Assembly (NCBI GenBank): GCA_040774885.1
Contig: JAXGTO010000024.1
Coordinates: 1 to 38,814, forward strand
Direction: 5' to 3'
DNA length: 38,814 bases
Source of the DNA: JAXGTO01 sp040774885
Lineage (GTDB): Bacteria > Actinomycetota > Coriobacteriia > Coriobacteriales > Eggerthellaceae
The translations under genes were made by a program, and so were the position numbers. Positions 17,938-25,176 of the stretch are shown one piece after another. How positions within the stretch are numbered: position 1 is the first letter of the stretch; every line of letters starts with the position of its first letter. Under the pieces are notes generated by a model that was not told the DNA's origin, searched no databases, and saw nothing but the letters and a program-made list of their open reading frames with translations.

Positions 17938-18442
17938 AAAATCCCTCCCTTTCCTTCTCTTCTCCTCTGGTTTCCTCCCCGCGTGCCGCTTTCCCAGCGT
18001 GCCAACCGGCTGCGAGATTGCCGGACGGCGGACGGGGAAAGCCTGCGGTCTGCGGCCATTCTAGGGCGCAGGGAAAGGGGTCTCCTCATAACAGCACTAT
18101 GATTTATGGCGGTCGATTTATCAGCGTCATTTGCTGATATGAGCAGCATATTGCCTGATAGATGGACAGAATAATATCGAGGTGACTATGTCTGCTTCGG
18201 TGGCGCGACGCCCCGCCAAGCCAGCCCGACACGCCCCTGCACAGGCGTTTTGCGCCGCCGCCGCGCCGCGATGCCACCTCGCCGCGCTAGCTCGCAACGG
18301 CCAAACCCGCCCGCATGCCTTCCAAAAACGCGCGCGAGCGCTCGATTCCTCCGCCAAATCATAGGGATGGTATGAGAGGCCGCGTTTTGCGGCTCCTATA
18401 CTCGGCCTTGCAACCATGAAGTATCTGGAGAGGGAGAACACC
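17938..18442. promoter_or_regulatory. Divergent control region between dmsA-like gene and the plus-strand operon
   Basis: A non-coding 505-bp region serving two divergent operons. It holds two dyads with equal 7-base spacing: TCATA-N7-TATGA at 18086-18102 and TATCAGC-N7-GCTGATA at 18119-18139. A plus-strand TATACT lies at 18397-18402, about 40 bp before the start of the first plus-strand gene, without a good -35. A weaker pair, TTGCCT (18151-18156) and TAATAT (18172-18177), also reads rightward. The dyads are operator candidates for the nearby LuxR regulator or another factor (inference). The 60-codon frame at 18182-18364 has no gene character. Confidence 0.5.
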
Positions 18443-19291
18443 ATGGCACTGTTGAGACCGTCCCTGACGTTGGTGCTCGATTTGGACGAGCGCGATGCCC
18501 GGGAAGAAACCGTGCAGGAGATCGAACGGACCTACCTGCATATCTGCGCCCCCTTGGTGCGCACGCACGAAGCACCCGCCGATGCCCCCGTTTGCAACAC
18601 GGCGCGCATGATGGTGAAGATGGGCGCCAACCGCTATCTGGATTCCGCCGACGAGCAAGCCGATGAAAACTGGGATGAGATCGTGGCCCCTTGGATCGGG
18701 CGCATGCTCCACAAGGTGGGCAACAACATGAAGGTGTTCAACGACCGCCAGCGCGAAATCGATCTGCCCGAGGTTGTCTTCGAGCGCATCGATGTGGAAC
18801 TGCAAGGCGGCGATTTGACGGTGTCGCTCCATACCGACCCCTTGAGCGCCGTCGATGTCGACCAGTGCGATCAAGTTGTGCTGGCCCGAACCCTGCGAAA
18901 CGAAGGCGTGCTGGCCGATGCGGTGCGCATCGAGGCCCCGACGGATGCAAGTTATGAAGAACAGCGCGCCGCCGCTTGGAGCGCCTGGGTTGCAGAGCAC
19001 CCCGAGGCGCTCGAACCCAAGCCGAAGCCCGAAGAGGCTGCCGCCCCCGAGCCCGAAAAAACGTACGAGCAGGAAATGGAAGAGGACCGGATTGCCAAGA
19101 GCTACGAGAACACGGCCGTCCCTCCCACCGATTCTGAAGTGCTTCCCAACATCCATGAAGGAGAAGAAGAGGAAGAAGAACCCGAGCTGTTCGACTTCGA
19201 CGTCGACTATTCCCTATGGAGCGTGACGTTTGCCGACGGATCCGTTCGCACATTCGATTCCGCAACGCGACGTTTTGCCGACGAAGGCTGA
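18443..19291 (+). CDS. Acidic protein of unknown function, first gene of molybdoenzyme-accessory operon
   Basis: A 282-aa protein I do not recognise. The first 170 residues look globular (VLDLDERDAREE, CNTARMMVKMGANRYLDS). Residues about 190-250 form an acidic, proline- and glutamate-rich linker including a run of six glutamates, and a short C-terminal beta-rich tail reads LWSVTFADGSVRTF. No signal peptide, membrane span or cysteine cluster is present. The frame runs from 18416, but GGGAG stands 7 bp before the ATG at 18443, chosen as the start. The next gene begins 13 bp downstream. The acidic tail suggests a partner-binding adaptor, but this is speculation. Confidence 0.8.
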   Translation: MALLRPSLTLVLDLDERDAREETVQEIERTYLHICAPLVRTHEAPADAPVCNTARMMVKMGANRYLDSADEQADENWDEIVAPWIGRMLHKVGNNMKVFNDRQREIDLPEVVFERIDVELQGGDLTVSLHTDPLSAVDVDQCDQVVLARTLRNEGVLADAVRIEAPTDASYEEQRAAAWSAWVAEHPEALEPKPKPEEAAAPEPEKTYEQEMEEDRIAKSYENTAVPPTDSEVLPNIHEGEEEEEEPELFDFDVDYSLWSVTFADGSVRTFDSATRRFADEG

Positions 19292-19304
19292 CCGGAGCGC
19301 TGCG

Positions 19305-20153
19305 ATGGCACCGACCGAGGGGACATACGTCAAGTGGCAAACACCCACCGATGAATTGCTGGGCATAGCCAAAGCAGTCAACCACCTGGTAAAAGAGCAG
19401 GGGTTGCTGCCGCGCGACGTCCGCATTGCGGTGCCCAACCGCATCTGGGCCGCGCAAGCGCAGCGCGCCTGCGAAAGCGTCGGCGTGGATGCCGCGCTCT
19501 GCGTGCCGCCGGCGCGCATCGGCGCTGCGGCTGCGACCATCTTGGCCCAGTTGGCCCTGGTGGCAGATGCAACCGACGAAGAAGCCCGCGCAACCTGCGG
19601 ATGCACGCCCCAACAGGCGATCGCTTTGGCGCAAGAGCATGCCGGTTCACGCGGATATTCGCTGGCGCATGCCTTGAAGGTGGACAAAACGCCCGAATTC
19701 GCGCAAGCGCTGGCGCATATCGATGGCGACGAAGATGCAGCGGGGCTTGCCGCGGTGTTGAAAAAGCAGCTGGCCCACCCCACCCCTTCCAACGACAAGC
19801 TGGTGGCCATCGTCGACTTTCGCGCCGTGGAGCCGGGTTGCACCTGGTTGTTTATGGCGGGGTGCGTGGACGGGTTGGTTCCCGCCGGCTCTGACGAAGC
19901 GCTGGTGCAGGCCGACCGCACGGCCTTCCAGACGGCTTGCGCCTGCCCCACCCAGCATCTGGTGATCTCGGGATTCGCCACGATACCGCTTGAAACCGCG
20001 CTCAAAGCGAAGGTGCGCGTGGTGCGGCGCACCAGGGAAAAAGACATTCCCCTGGCCGTGACCGCGCCCACGCCGTTTTTAGATGAAATGGGAGACGACC
20101 GCCCCGCAACCGTGGGCGGACAGACCTTCCTCAACACGTTCGACCTGAACTGA
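19305..20153 (+). CDS. UvrD/PcrA C-terminal-like protein lacking Walker A
   Basis: A 282-aa protein with no P-loop. VRIAVPNRIWAAQAQRACES resembles the SF1 helicase motif IV region, and VAIVDFRAVEPG followed by LFMAGCVDGLVPA resembles the motif V region (the normal pattern ends in G-x-x-x-G-x-x-P). The end (HLVISGFATIPLETALK) matches the end of the 556-aa protein at 23457 (MTFTGFTECSIEAAERLK), so the two C-terminal halves look paralogous. The normal catalytic arginines are not evident, so helicase activity is doubtful. The ATG at 19305 with GGAG upstream is preferred to 19230, which overlaps the previous gene. It sits in a tight operon with TorD and NapGH-like genes. Role unknown. Confidence 0.7.
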   Translation: MAPTEGTYVKWQTPTDELLGIAKAVNHLVKEQGLLPRDVRIAVPNRIWAAQAQRACESVGVDAALCVPPARIGAAAATILAQLALVADATDEEARATCGCTPQQAIALAQEHAGSRGYSLAHALKVDKTPEFAQALAHIDGDEDAAGLAAVLKKQLAHPTPSNDKLVAIVDFRAVEPGCTWLFMAGCVDGLVPAGSDEALVQADRTAFQTACACPTQHLVISGFATIPLETALKAKVRVVRRTREKDIPLAVTAPTPFLDEMGDDRPATVGGQTFLNTFDLN

Positions 20154-20163
20154 AAGGAAAGCC

Positions 20164-21069
20164 ATGAGCGAAACAGATATGAAAGTATTCGATTTCGAAT
20201 TCGATGCCGGCTTGGACGAACTGGCCGCTTCGCAGCAAGACGAGGACATGTCCGAGTTGTTCTTGGACAACGAAGAAGGCCGCACGGAATTCCTGCCTCC
20301 CGATGCCGAGAACATCCCCGTCATCGAAAACGCGGTGAAGCAGGATTCCACCGAATACGCCAAGCGTCCCGCCGAAGAACGCACGCGTGAACTGTTCTCG
20401 CAGATGAAGGCGCAGAAATCGATTCTCATGGGAATCGTCGACTTCGCCCGCACGCCATGCACCACCGATCAGCTCGAACAGCGCGGCGACCAACTGCGCG
20501 AAGCGCGCTTTTCGGTGTACACCACGTCGAACATCTGCGCCATGATGGAAATCGCAGGTGCGCTCGAGCGCGTGACCGAAGACGGCCAGCCCTACGCCAC
20601 GGTCGAGATCGAACCGAACATCGTGACCATCGATGGCGAAGAATACTACGAGCCCTCCACTCCGCCCGCCATCCATTGGCGTTCCACGGCGGCAGGGCTG
20701 GCCATGCTCGACGACGATTGCTCGGAGCGCATCGACGCGCTGTTCGAAGACGAAGCCGAGTTCCTGCCCATCTACAAGCGCGTGCTTACCATGGCCGCAG
20801 CCGACGAAGGCACCACCATGGACGACTTGAGCGCCGCCGTGGACGAAAACCCGCTGATCGCCAAGCCGCGCCGTTACTACGTGCAGCATTTCACCGAATT
20901 CTTGGAAAACCGCAACGCCGTTGCCTGGCAGGGGTCGGTCTGGAAGACCACCGACACCGGCACCGCGGCACTGGAAAAGCTGGCCGACGTGGCAGATGAC
21001 TACACAGCACCCGTGCGCACCGAGGACATGGCGCGATCGGCTGCCGAATCCGACGGAATCAACTGGTAA
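20164..21069 (+). CDS. Protein with two apparent winged-helix domains
   Basis: A 301-aa, acidic protein. The first 75 residues are disordered-looking. Then two repeats of similar plan follow: KSILMGIVDFAR...TTDQLEQ...MMEIAGALERV...IHWRSTAAGLAML (about 84-182) and YKRVLTMAAADEGTTMDDLSA...YYVQHFTEFLENRNAV...SVWKTTDTGTAALEKL (about 204-277). Each has the helix-turn-helix then wing pattern ending in W-x-x-T-x-x-G, as in winged-helix proteins. This is my reading of the sequence; no named family is recognised. AAAGGAA precedes the ATG. It lies 10 bp after the previous gene and 12 bp before torD. It may bind DNA or act as a protein-interaction module. Confidence 0.65.
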   Translation: MSETDMKVFDFEFDAGLDELAASQQDEDMSELFLDNEEGRTEFLPPDAENIPVIENAVKQDSTEYAKRPAEERTRELFSQMKAQKSILMGIVDFARTPCTTDQLEQRGDQLREARFSVYTTSNICAMMEIAGALERVTEDGQPYATVEIEPNIVTIDGEEYYEPSTPPAIHWRSTAAGLAMLDDDCSERIDALFEDEAEFLPIYKRVLTMAAADEGTTMDDLSAAVDENPLIAKPRRYYVQHFTEFLENRNAVAWQGSVWKTTDTGTAALEKLADVADDYTAPVRTEDMARSAAESDGINW

Positions 21070-21081
21070 GGGAGGGAACCC

Positions 21082-21780
21082 ATGACGCAGAGCACCCAAG
21101 AAACCGAGAATGTGGCGACCGCCGAAGAATTGGCAGCCGTTTGCGAACAGCGCGCACAGACTTACGGATTCCTTTCCCGTCTGTACCGCAAAGAAATCGA
21201 CGCCGATCTGTTGGAAGAGCTGCACGGGCTGCGCTACCGCGTTTCGACCGGCAACGCCAACGTGGACGAGGGCTATCGCCTGATTGCCACCTACTTGAGC
21301 GGCATCTGGGAAAACACCCCCACCGAACTGGCCGCCGACTATATGCGCGTGTTTTTCGGGCACGGATACGATGGCCATGCCGCGGCCTACCCGTTCGAGA
21401 GCATCTATTCGAGCGAGAAGCGTTTGCTGATGCAAGACGCCCGCGACGAGGTGCTGGCGCTGTACCGCGCTGCAGGCCTTGAAAAGGATGCCGACTGGAA
21501 AGAGGGCGAAGACCACATCGCCTTGGAATTGGAATACCTGCAGGTGCTGGCCGATAGAAGCGCGAAGGCGATGGCGACCGGAGACGAAACCGAATTCGTC
21601 GCGTTGATGAAGAGCCAGCGCAACTTCTTGGATGACCACGTGCTGAGCTGGGCCCCGCTGATGACGGCCGAGATGAAGCGCTTTGCCAAGACCGACCTGT
21701 ACCGCGGGCTGGCCTATCTGACCGACGGTTTCCTTGAAACCGACGATGTGCTTTTGGAAGAACTGCTGGACGGCGAATAA
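21082..21780 (+). CDS. TorD/DmsD-family molybdoenzyme chaperone
   Basis: A 232-aa all-helical protein of the TorD family. Family features are DYMRVFFGHG (about 91-100), YPFESIYSSEKRLL, EDHIALELEYLQVL and FLDDHVLSW. Such chaperones bind Tat signal peptides and hold the apo-catalytic subunit for cofactor insertion. The likely client is the divergent DmsA-like protein. A strong GGGAGGG ribosome site lies 4-5 bp before the ATG. It belongs to the plus-strand operon, 12 bp after the winged-helix gene and 55 bp before the NapG-like gene. Confidence 0.9.
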   Translation: MTQSTQETENVATAEELAAVCEQRAQTYGFLSRLYRKEIDADLLEELHGLRYRVSTGNANVDEGYRLIATYLSGIWENTPTELAADYMRVFFGHGYDGHAAAYPFESIYSSEKRLLMQDARDEVLALYRAAGLEKDADWKEGEDHIALELEYLQVLADRSAKAMATGDETEFVALMKSQRNFLDDHVLSWAPLMTAEMKRFAKTDLYRGLAYLTDGFLETDDVLLEELLDGE

Positions 21781-21835
21781 GCAGGTGCGGGGCGAGACCC
21801 GCGGAAGACGGCAACTGGGGGAAAGAGGCTGAGAG

Positions 21836-22474
21836 ATGAGCGATGAAAACGAGAAAACCTACGGCGGCATGACCCGACGGGCGCTCTGCCTGGGCGGCGG
21901 CGGAGCGGTGGCGCTGCTGGCCATGGGCGGACTGGAAGCAGTCCCCGCCCAAGCCAAGGTGCGGCCGCCCGGCGGCCAAGATGAAGACCGGGTTATCTCG
22001 GCCTGCATCCGCTGCGAGCGCTGCGTGGAAGCCTGCCCCAACAACGCCCTGCGCCCCGCGCATGTGGAAGACGGCATCTTGGGAGTACGCACCCCCACCG
22101 CCAACTTCGACGAAGGATGGTGCGACTTCTGCGCCGAGGCGAACGGCGGCGTGCCCCTGTGCACCAAGTACTGCCCCACGGGAGCCCTGGTGCTGGACGC
22201 CGGAGCCACCGCTCCCACCACCGTTTTGGGACGCGCTTCCATCAACGAAGATTGGTGCCTAGCCTACGCCCGCAACAACGGCTGCCGCTTCTGCTACGAT
22301 GCCTGCCCCGGAAACGCCATCGAACTGGACCAATACGGACGGCCCGTGGTGTTGACGGACAAATGCTACGGCTGCGGTGCTTGCCAAAACGCATGCGTGT
22401 CCATGAAGGAAGGCTCCATCGCGGCCGGTGCCACGCATCGTGCCATCACCGTGAACATCGAGCAGGAAGCATAG
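21836..22474 (+). CDS. NapG-like Tat-exported ferredoxin with four [4Fe-4S] clusters
   Basis: A 212-aa protein. The N-terminal TRRALCLGGGGAVALLAMGG is a twin-arginine signal. Sixteen cysteines follow in four quartets: C57/C60/C63/C67, C96/C99/C109/C113, C141/C150/C153/C157 and C177/C180/C183/C187. This is the NapG/MauM layout. NapG with NapH forms a quinol dehydrogenase that delivers electrons to periplasmic or extracytoplasmic molybdoenzymes. The next gene, 10 bp downstream, is NapH-like, so the pair is complete. An AGAGG site precedes the ATG. Confidence 0.9.
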   Translation: MSDENEKTYGGMTRRALCLGGGGAVALLAMGGLEAVPAQAKVRPPGGQDEDRVISACIRCERCVEACPNNALRPAHVEDGILGVRTPTANFDEGWCDFCAEANGGVPLCTKYCPTGALVLDAGATAPTTVLGRASINEDWCLAYARNNGCRFCYDACPGNAIELDQYGRPVVLTDKCYGCGACQNACVSMKEGSIAAGATHRAITVNIEQEA

Positions 22475-22484
22475 GGGGATTCCC

Positions 22485-23444
22485 ATGAAGACCAACAAGC
22501 TGCGCATCATCATCCCCCTGGCCATCCTGGCTATCGGCGGTATCGGATTCGTCGCCCACCTGGGAACGGGGTCGCTTTCGGCCATCGGATTCCAAGACAT
22601 ATCGGTGCTGTGCCCGTTGGGCGCGCTGAGCACCATGATAGCCAGCAAGACCGCTGTGCCCCATGCCCTGATATCGCTTTTGGTGGCGCTGGTTGCCATC
22701 ATCTTGCTGGGCCGCGCGTTTTGCGCTTGGATCTGCCCGGCAACGGTGGTGTCCAAGCTGCGCGACGTGTTCAAACGCCAGCCTTCCGAAAAAGACGACG
22801 AAACGGCTGTCACCGAGATCGCCGCGCCCGAGGCGCCCGAAGGCGCAGACGCAGTGGCCGCTCCCCTTACCGCAGCCGAGAAGAAGGCCATCACGGGCGG
22901 TTGTTCCGCCTGCCACGCCAAGCCCAACAATTCGCGTTACGTGGTGCTGGGCGGCGCGCTGCTTTCGGCGGCCATCTTCGGCTTTCCCGTGTTTTGCCTG
23001 ATCTGCCCCATCGGGCTGTCGTTCGCTTTGGTGTTCGCGCTCATCCTGCTGTTCGGCGCCGGCGATGTCACCTGGTCGCTCATTTTGATTCCGGCCCTGC
23101 TGCTGGTGGAACTCGTGTTCTTCCGCAAATGGTGCTCTCATTTGTGCCCGCTTTCGGCGCTGATGAGCTTGGTGGGCAAGATGAACCGCACCTTCCGTCC
23201 CACCATCGACGATTCCAAATGCCTGGAAACGTCGCGTGGCGCCGAATGCGGCCATTGCGCCAAAGTGTGCGAGGTGGGCATCGACCCGCGCCACCCCGAA
23301 TCGGGAACCTCGTGGTCCGAGTGCACCAAGTGCCGCGCCTGCGTGGAAGGTTGCCCGGCCGGAGCCATCAAAATGCCGCTGCTGGCAAAGGCGCAGCCTG
23401 ACAAAGGAGCGCAGAAGCCCACCGCCGATGCGCCCGCCGAATAG
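22485..23444 (+). CDS. NapH-like membrane ferredoxin, quinol dehydrogenase subunit
   Basis: A 319-aa protein with four or five membrane spans. It carries the CxxxCP motifs FCAWICP (C80, C84) and WCSHLCP (C217, C221) and a C-terminal two-cluster ferredoxin domain (C246/C255/C258/C262 and C280/C283/C286/C290), as in NapH. An unusual hydrophilic insert (about 85-150) contains CSACH at 140-144, a c-type haem-like motif in a loop that the normal NapH topology places in the cytoplasm. Function with the NapG-like partner is quinol oxidation and electron supply. The gene is separated from the next by 12 bp. Confidence 0.9.
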   Translation: MKTNKLRIIIPLAILAIGGIGFVAHLGTGSLSAIGFQDISVLCPLGALSTMIASKTAVPHALISLLVALVAIILLGRAFCAWICPATVVSKLRDVFKRQPSEKDDETAVTEIAAPEAPEGADAVAAPLTAAEKKAITGGCSACHAKPNNSRYVVLGGALLSAAIFGFPVFCLICPIGLSFALVFALILLFGAGDVTWSLILIPALLLVELVFFRKWCSHLCPLSALMSLVGKMNRTFRPTIDDSKCLETSRGAECGHCAKVCEVGIDPRHPESGTSWSECTKCRACVEGCPAGAIKMPLLAKAQPDKGAQKPTADAPAE

Positions 23445-23456
23445 AATGCAAGCGCC

Positions 23457-25127
23457 ATGGATTGCACGGTAACGGTCAAACGCATTTTAGGCGGCGCCGC
23501 CTGCGGCAAAAGCGACGCTTTGCTTGAAGATGCGGCACGCCTTTCGCAAGATGGAGACGTGTTGGTGGTGTGCGCCTCGAAGGCCGCCGCGCGCGCCTTG
23601 GGCGGAGCCGTGGCACCGGGCGTCGAGGCGCTCACCGTGCATGAGGCCGCCCTGCGCGTGCTGGGCGACACGCCGGGCGGCGCACCGCATGTGCTCGATG
23701 CCACCGAAGAGGCGGTGCTGTTCGAAGACCTGCGCCCCTGCGGCGTCAAGCAGCGCCGGCTGCGCAACATATTCGGATTCCTCAAGCGCGGATGGAGCGA
23801 TCTTTCGTGCCGCGACGCCGACTGGATCCGCACCGTGGAAGAAAAGACCATCCTTGGATTGGTGGAGGGCAACCTGGCCTTCATGGGCGCTGCGCTGGAA
23901 GCGCAGCTTTCGGAGTGCGCGCTGACTGCGCTGGAACACGACGACGATTTGCGCAAACGCCATACGCACCGCCACGTGCTGGCCGATGACTACGGGCTCA
24001 TGAGCCGCTCCTCGCAAAAACTGGCGGAGGCGCTGGCCGGCGATTCGCTCACCATAGCCGCCGACACGCATGCCACCCTGGCGGCCAACGAACCCTTCCC
24101 CAACCCCAAAGGCATCGATGCGTTCGCCCGGGAACATCCTGGATGCATCGACCAGCTGCTGGAAGGCTGCCGCCTGCCTGCTTCCATCGGCCAGGCGATA
24201 GCCTGTTTGGATGGAAAAGCCGATGAGGGCACCTGTGCAGATGACGCACTCGAAGTGCGCATGGCCAGCGGTTTCGCCGATGAGCAACGCTTGGTCATGG
24301 AAGCCGTGCAAAATGCTCTTGACCAGGGCATCGGGCCCGATCGCATCGTAGTGGTGGGAACCAACGCCGCATGGCGCGCCAATACCGTGCGCATGCTCAA
24401 CGAAAACGGCATCGGAGCACAGCTGCTCGATGCCGACAAGCCGGCAGACTTCCGCAGCTCACAGCGGTGTGCGAAACGCTGGGAAGCGACCATCGCGCGC
24501 CTTGCGGCCGATAGCAGCAACGGCGTGGCTTGGCGCACCTGGCTGGCCTTCGACGATCACTTGGGACGCAGCGCAGCCGTGGCACGGCTGCGAGAGCGCG
24601 CGCAAGGCGAAGGGTTTGAACTGGCAGCCGCTCTGCAGCGCCTGAACGACGGCACGCTGCCTATGATGGCCGGCGCAGACGAAACCGACGAGCGGTTCTT
24701 CGACGACCTCGCAGCTGCGTATCGTCATGGGCTGGAGCGCATTGCGGCATTCCGAAATGGCCCGCAACCCGCAGAAGAGCCGGCACACGAAGAAGTGCTG
24801 GTATGCCGTCCCGTCGACATCGCCGACCGCCGTGCCGCGGTAGTGGTGTTCGGCGGTTTTGTCAACGGGTTCATCCCCTCGCGCGACTATTTCGACAACG
24901 GGGTGCTGGTGGGCCAGGCGCGCGAGCGCGCCCACAGCCACGACGTGCAGACCGTTCGCATGTGCCTGGCTTCGGCCGACCGCAAAATGACGTTCACCGG
25001 ATTCACCGAATGCAGCATCGAAGCAGCTGAGAGGCTCAAGCTCCACATCAAGCGCATCCGCCTGAAAAACGGGGCTCGCATGTGCACCATAGAACCAAGC
25101 ATCCTTTTGGAGGCCTTCATACGTTAG
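23457..25127 (+). CDS. Degenerate UvrD-like P-loop protein
   Basis: A 556-aa protein with UvrD/Rep-like domain order. Walker A is GGAACGKS (12-19). Motif II is eroded: HVLADDYGLMSRSSQKL (173-189) stands where DExQD normally occurs, followed by LTIAADTHATL in the place of GDxxQS. The C-terminal half keeps a motif IV-like VVVGTNAAWRANTVRMLNE (298-316) and a motif V-like VVVFGGFVNGFIPS. Motif VI arginines are not clear. It looks like an SF1-derived ATPase that kept nucleotide binding but perhaps lost helicase activity. A paralogue of its C-terminal half is at 19305. It is co-directional with, and 12 bp after, the NapH-like gene. Function unknown. Confidence 0.75.
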   Translation: MDCTVTVKRILGGAACGKSDALLEDAARLSQDGDVLVVCASKAAARALGGAVAPGVEALTVHEAALRVLGDTPGGAPHVLDATEEAVLFEDLRPCGVKQRRLRNIFGFLKRGWSDLSCRDADWIRTVEEKTILGLVEGNLAFMGAALEAQLSECALTALEHDDDLRKRHTHRHVLADDYGLMSRSSQKLAEALAGDSLTIAADTHATLAANEPFPNPKGIDAFAREHPGCIDQLLEGCRLPASIGQAIACLDGKADEGTCADDALEVRMASGFADEQRLVMEAVQNALDQGIGPDRIVVVGTNAAWRANTVRMLNENGIGAQLLDADKPADFRSSQRCAKRWEATIARLAADSSNGVAWRTWLAFDDHLGRSAAVARLRERAQGEGFELAAALQRLNDGTLPMMAGADETDERFFDDLAAAYRHGLERIAAFRNGPQPAEEPAHEEVLVCRPVDIADRRAAVVVFGGFVNGFIPSRDYFDNGVLVGQARERAHSHDVQTVRMCLASADRKMTFTGFTECSIEAAERLKLHIKRIRLKNGARMCTIEPSILLEAFIR

Positions 25128-25176
25128 AATGACCCGAGAGTGAAAATGGAGAGGGAGAGCGCGGTACAACGCCGTC

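Noticed and set aside
14905..18102. A 1065-codon plus-strand open frame opposite the dmsA-like gene
   Set aside because: It mirrors the codon bias of the real gene, has low-complexity His/Val/Ala-rich content, no ribosome site and no recognisable domain.
18182..18364. A 60-codon frame in the divergent control region, with GAGGTG before the ATG
   Set aside because: The product is Ala/Arg-rich low complexity, and the region has regulatory features; coding is not supported.
20131..21639. A 502-codon minus-strand frame opposite the winged-helix and torD genes
   Set aside because: It overlaps well-supported genes with good ribosome sites and matches no family.
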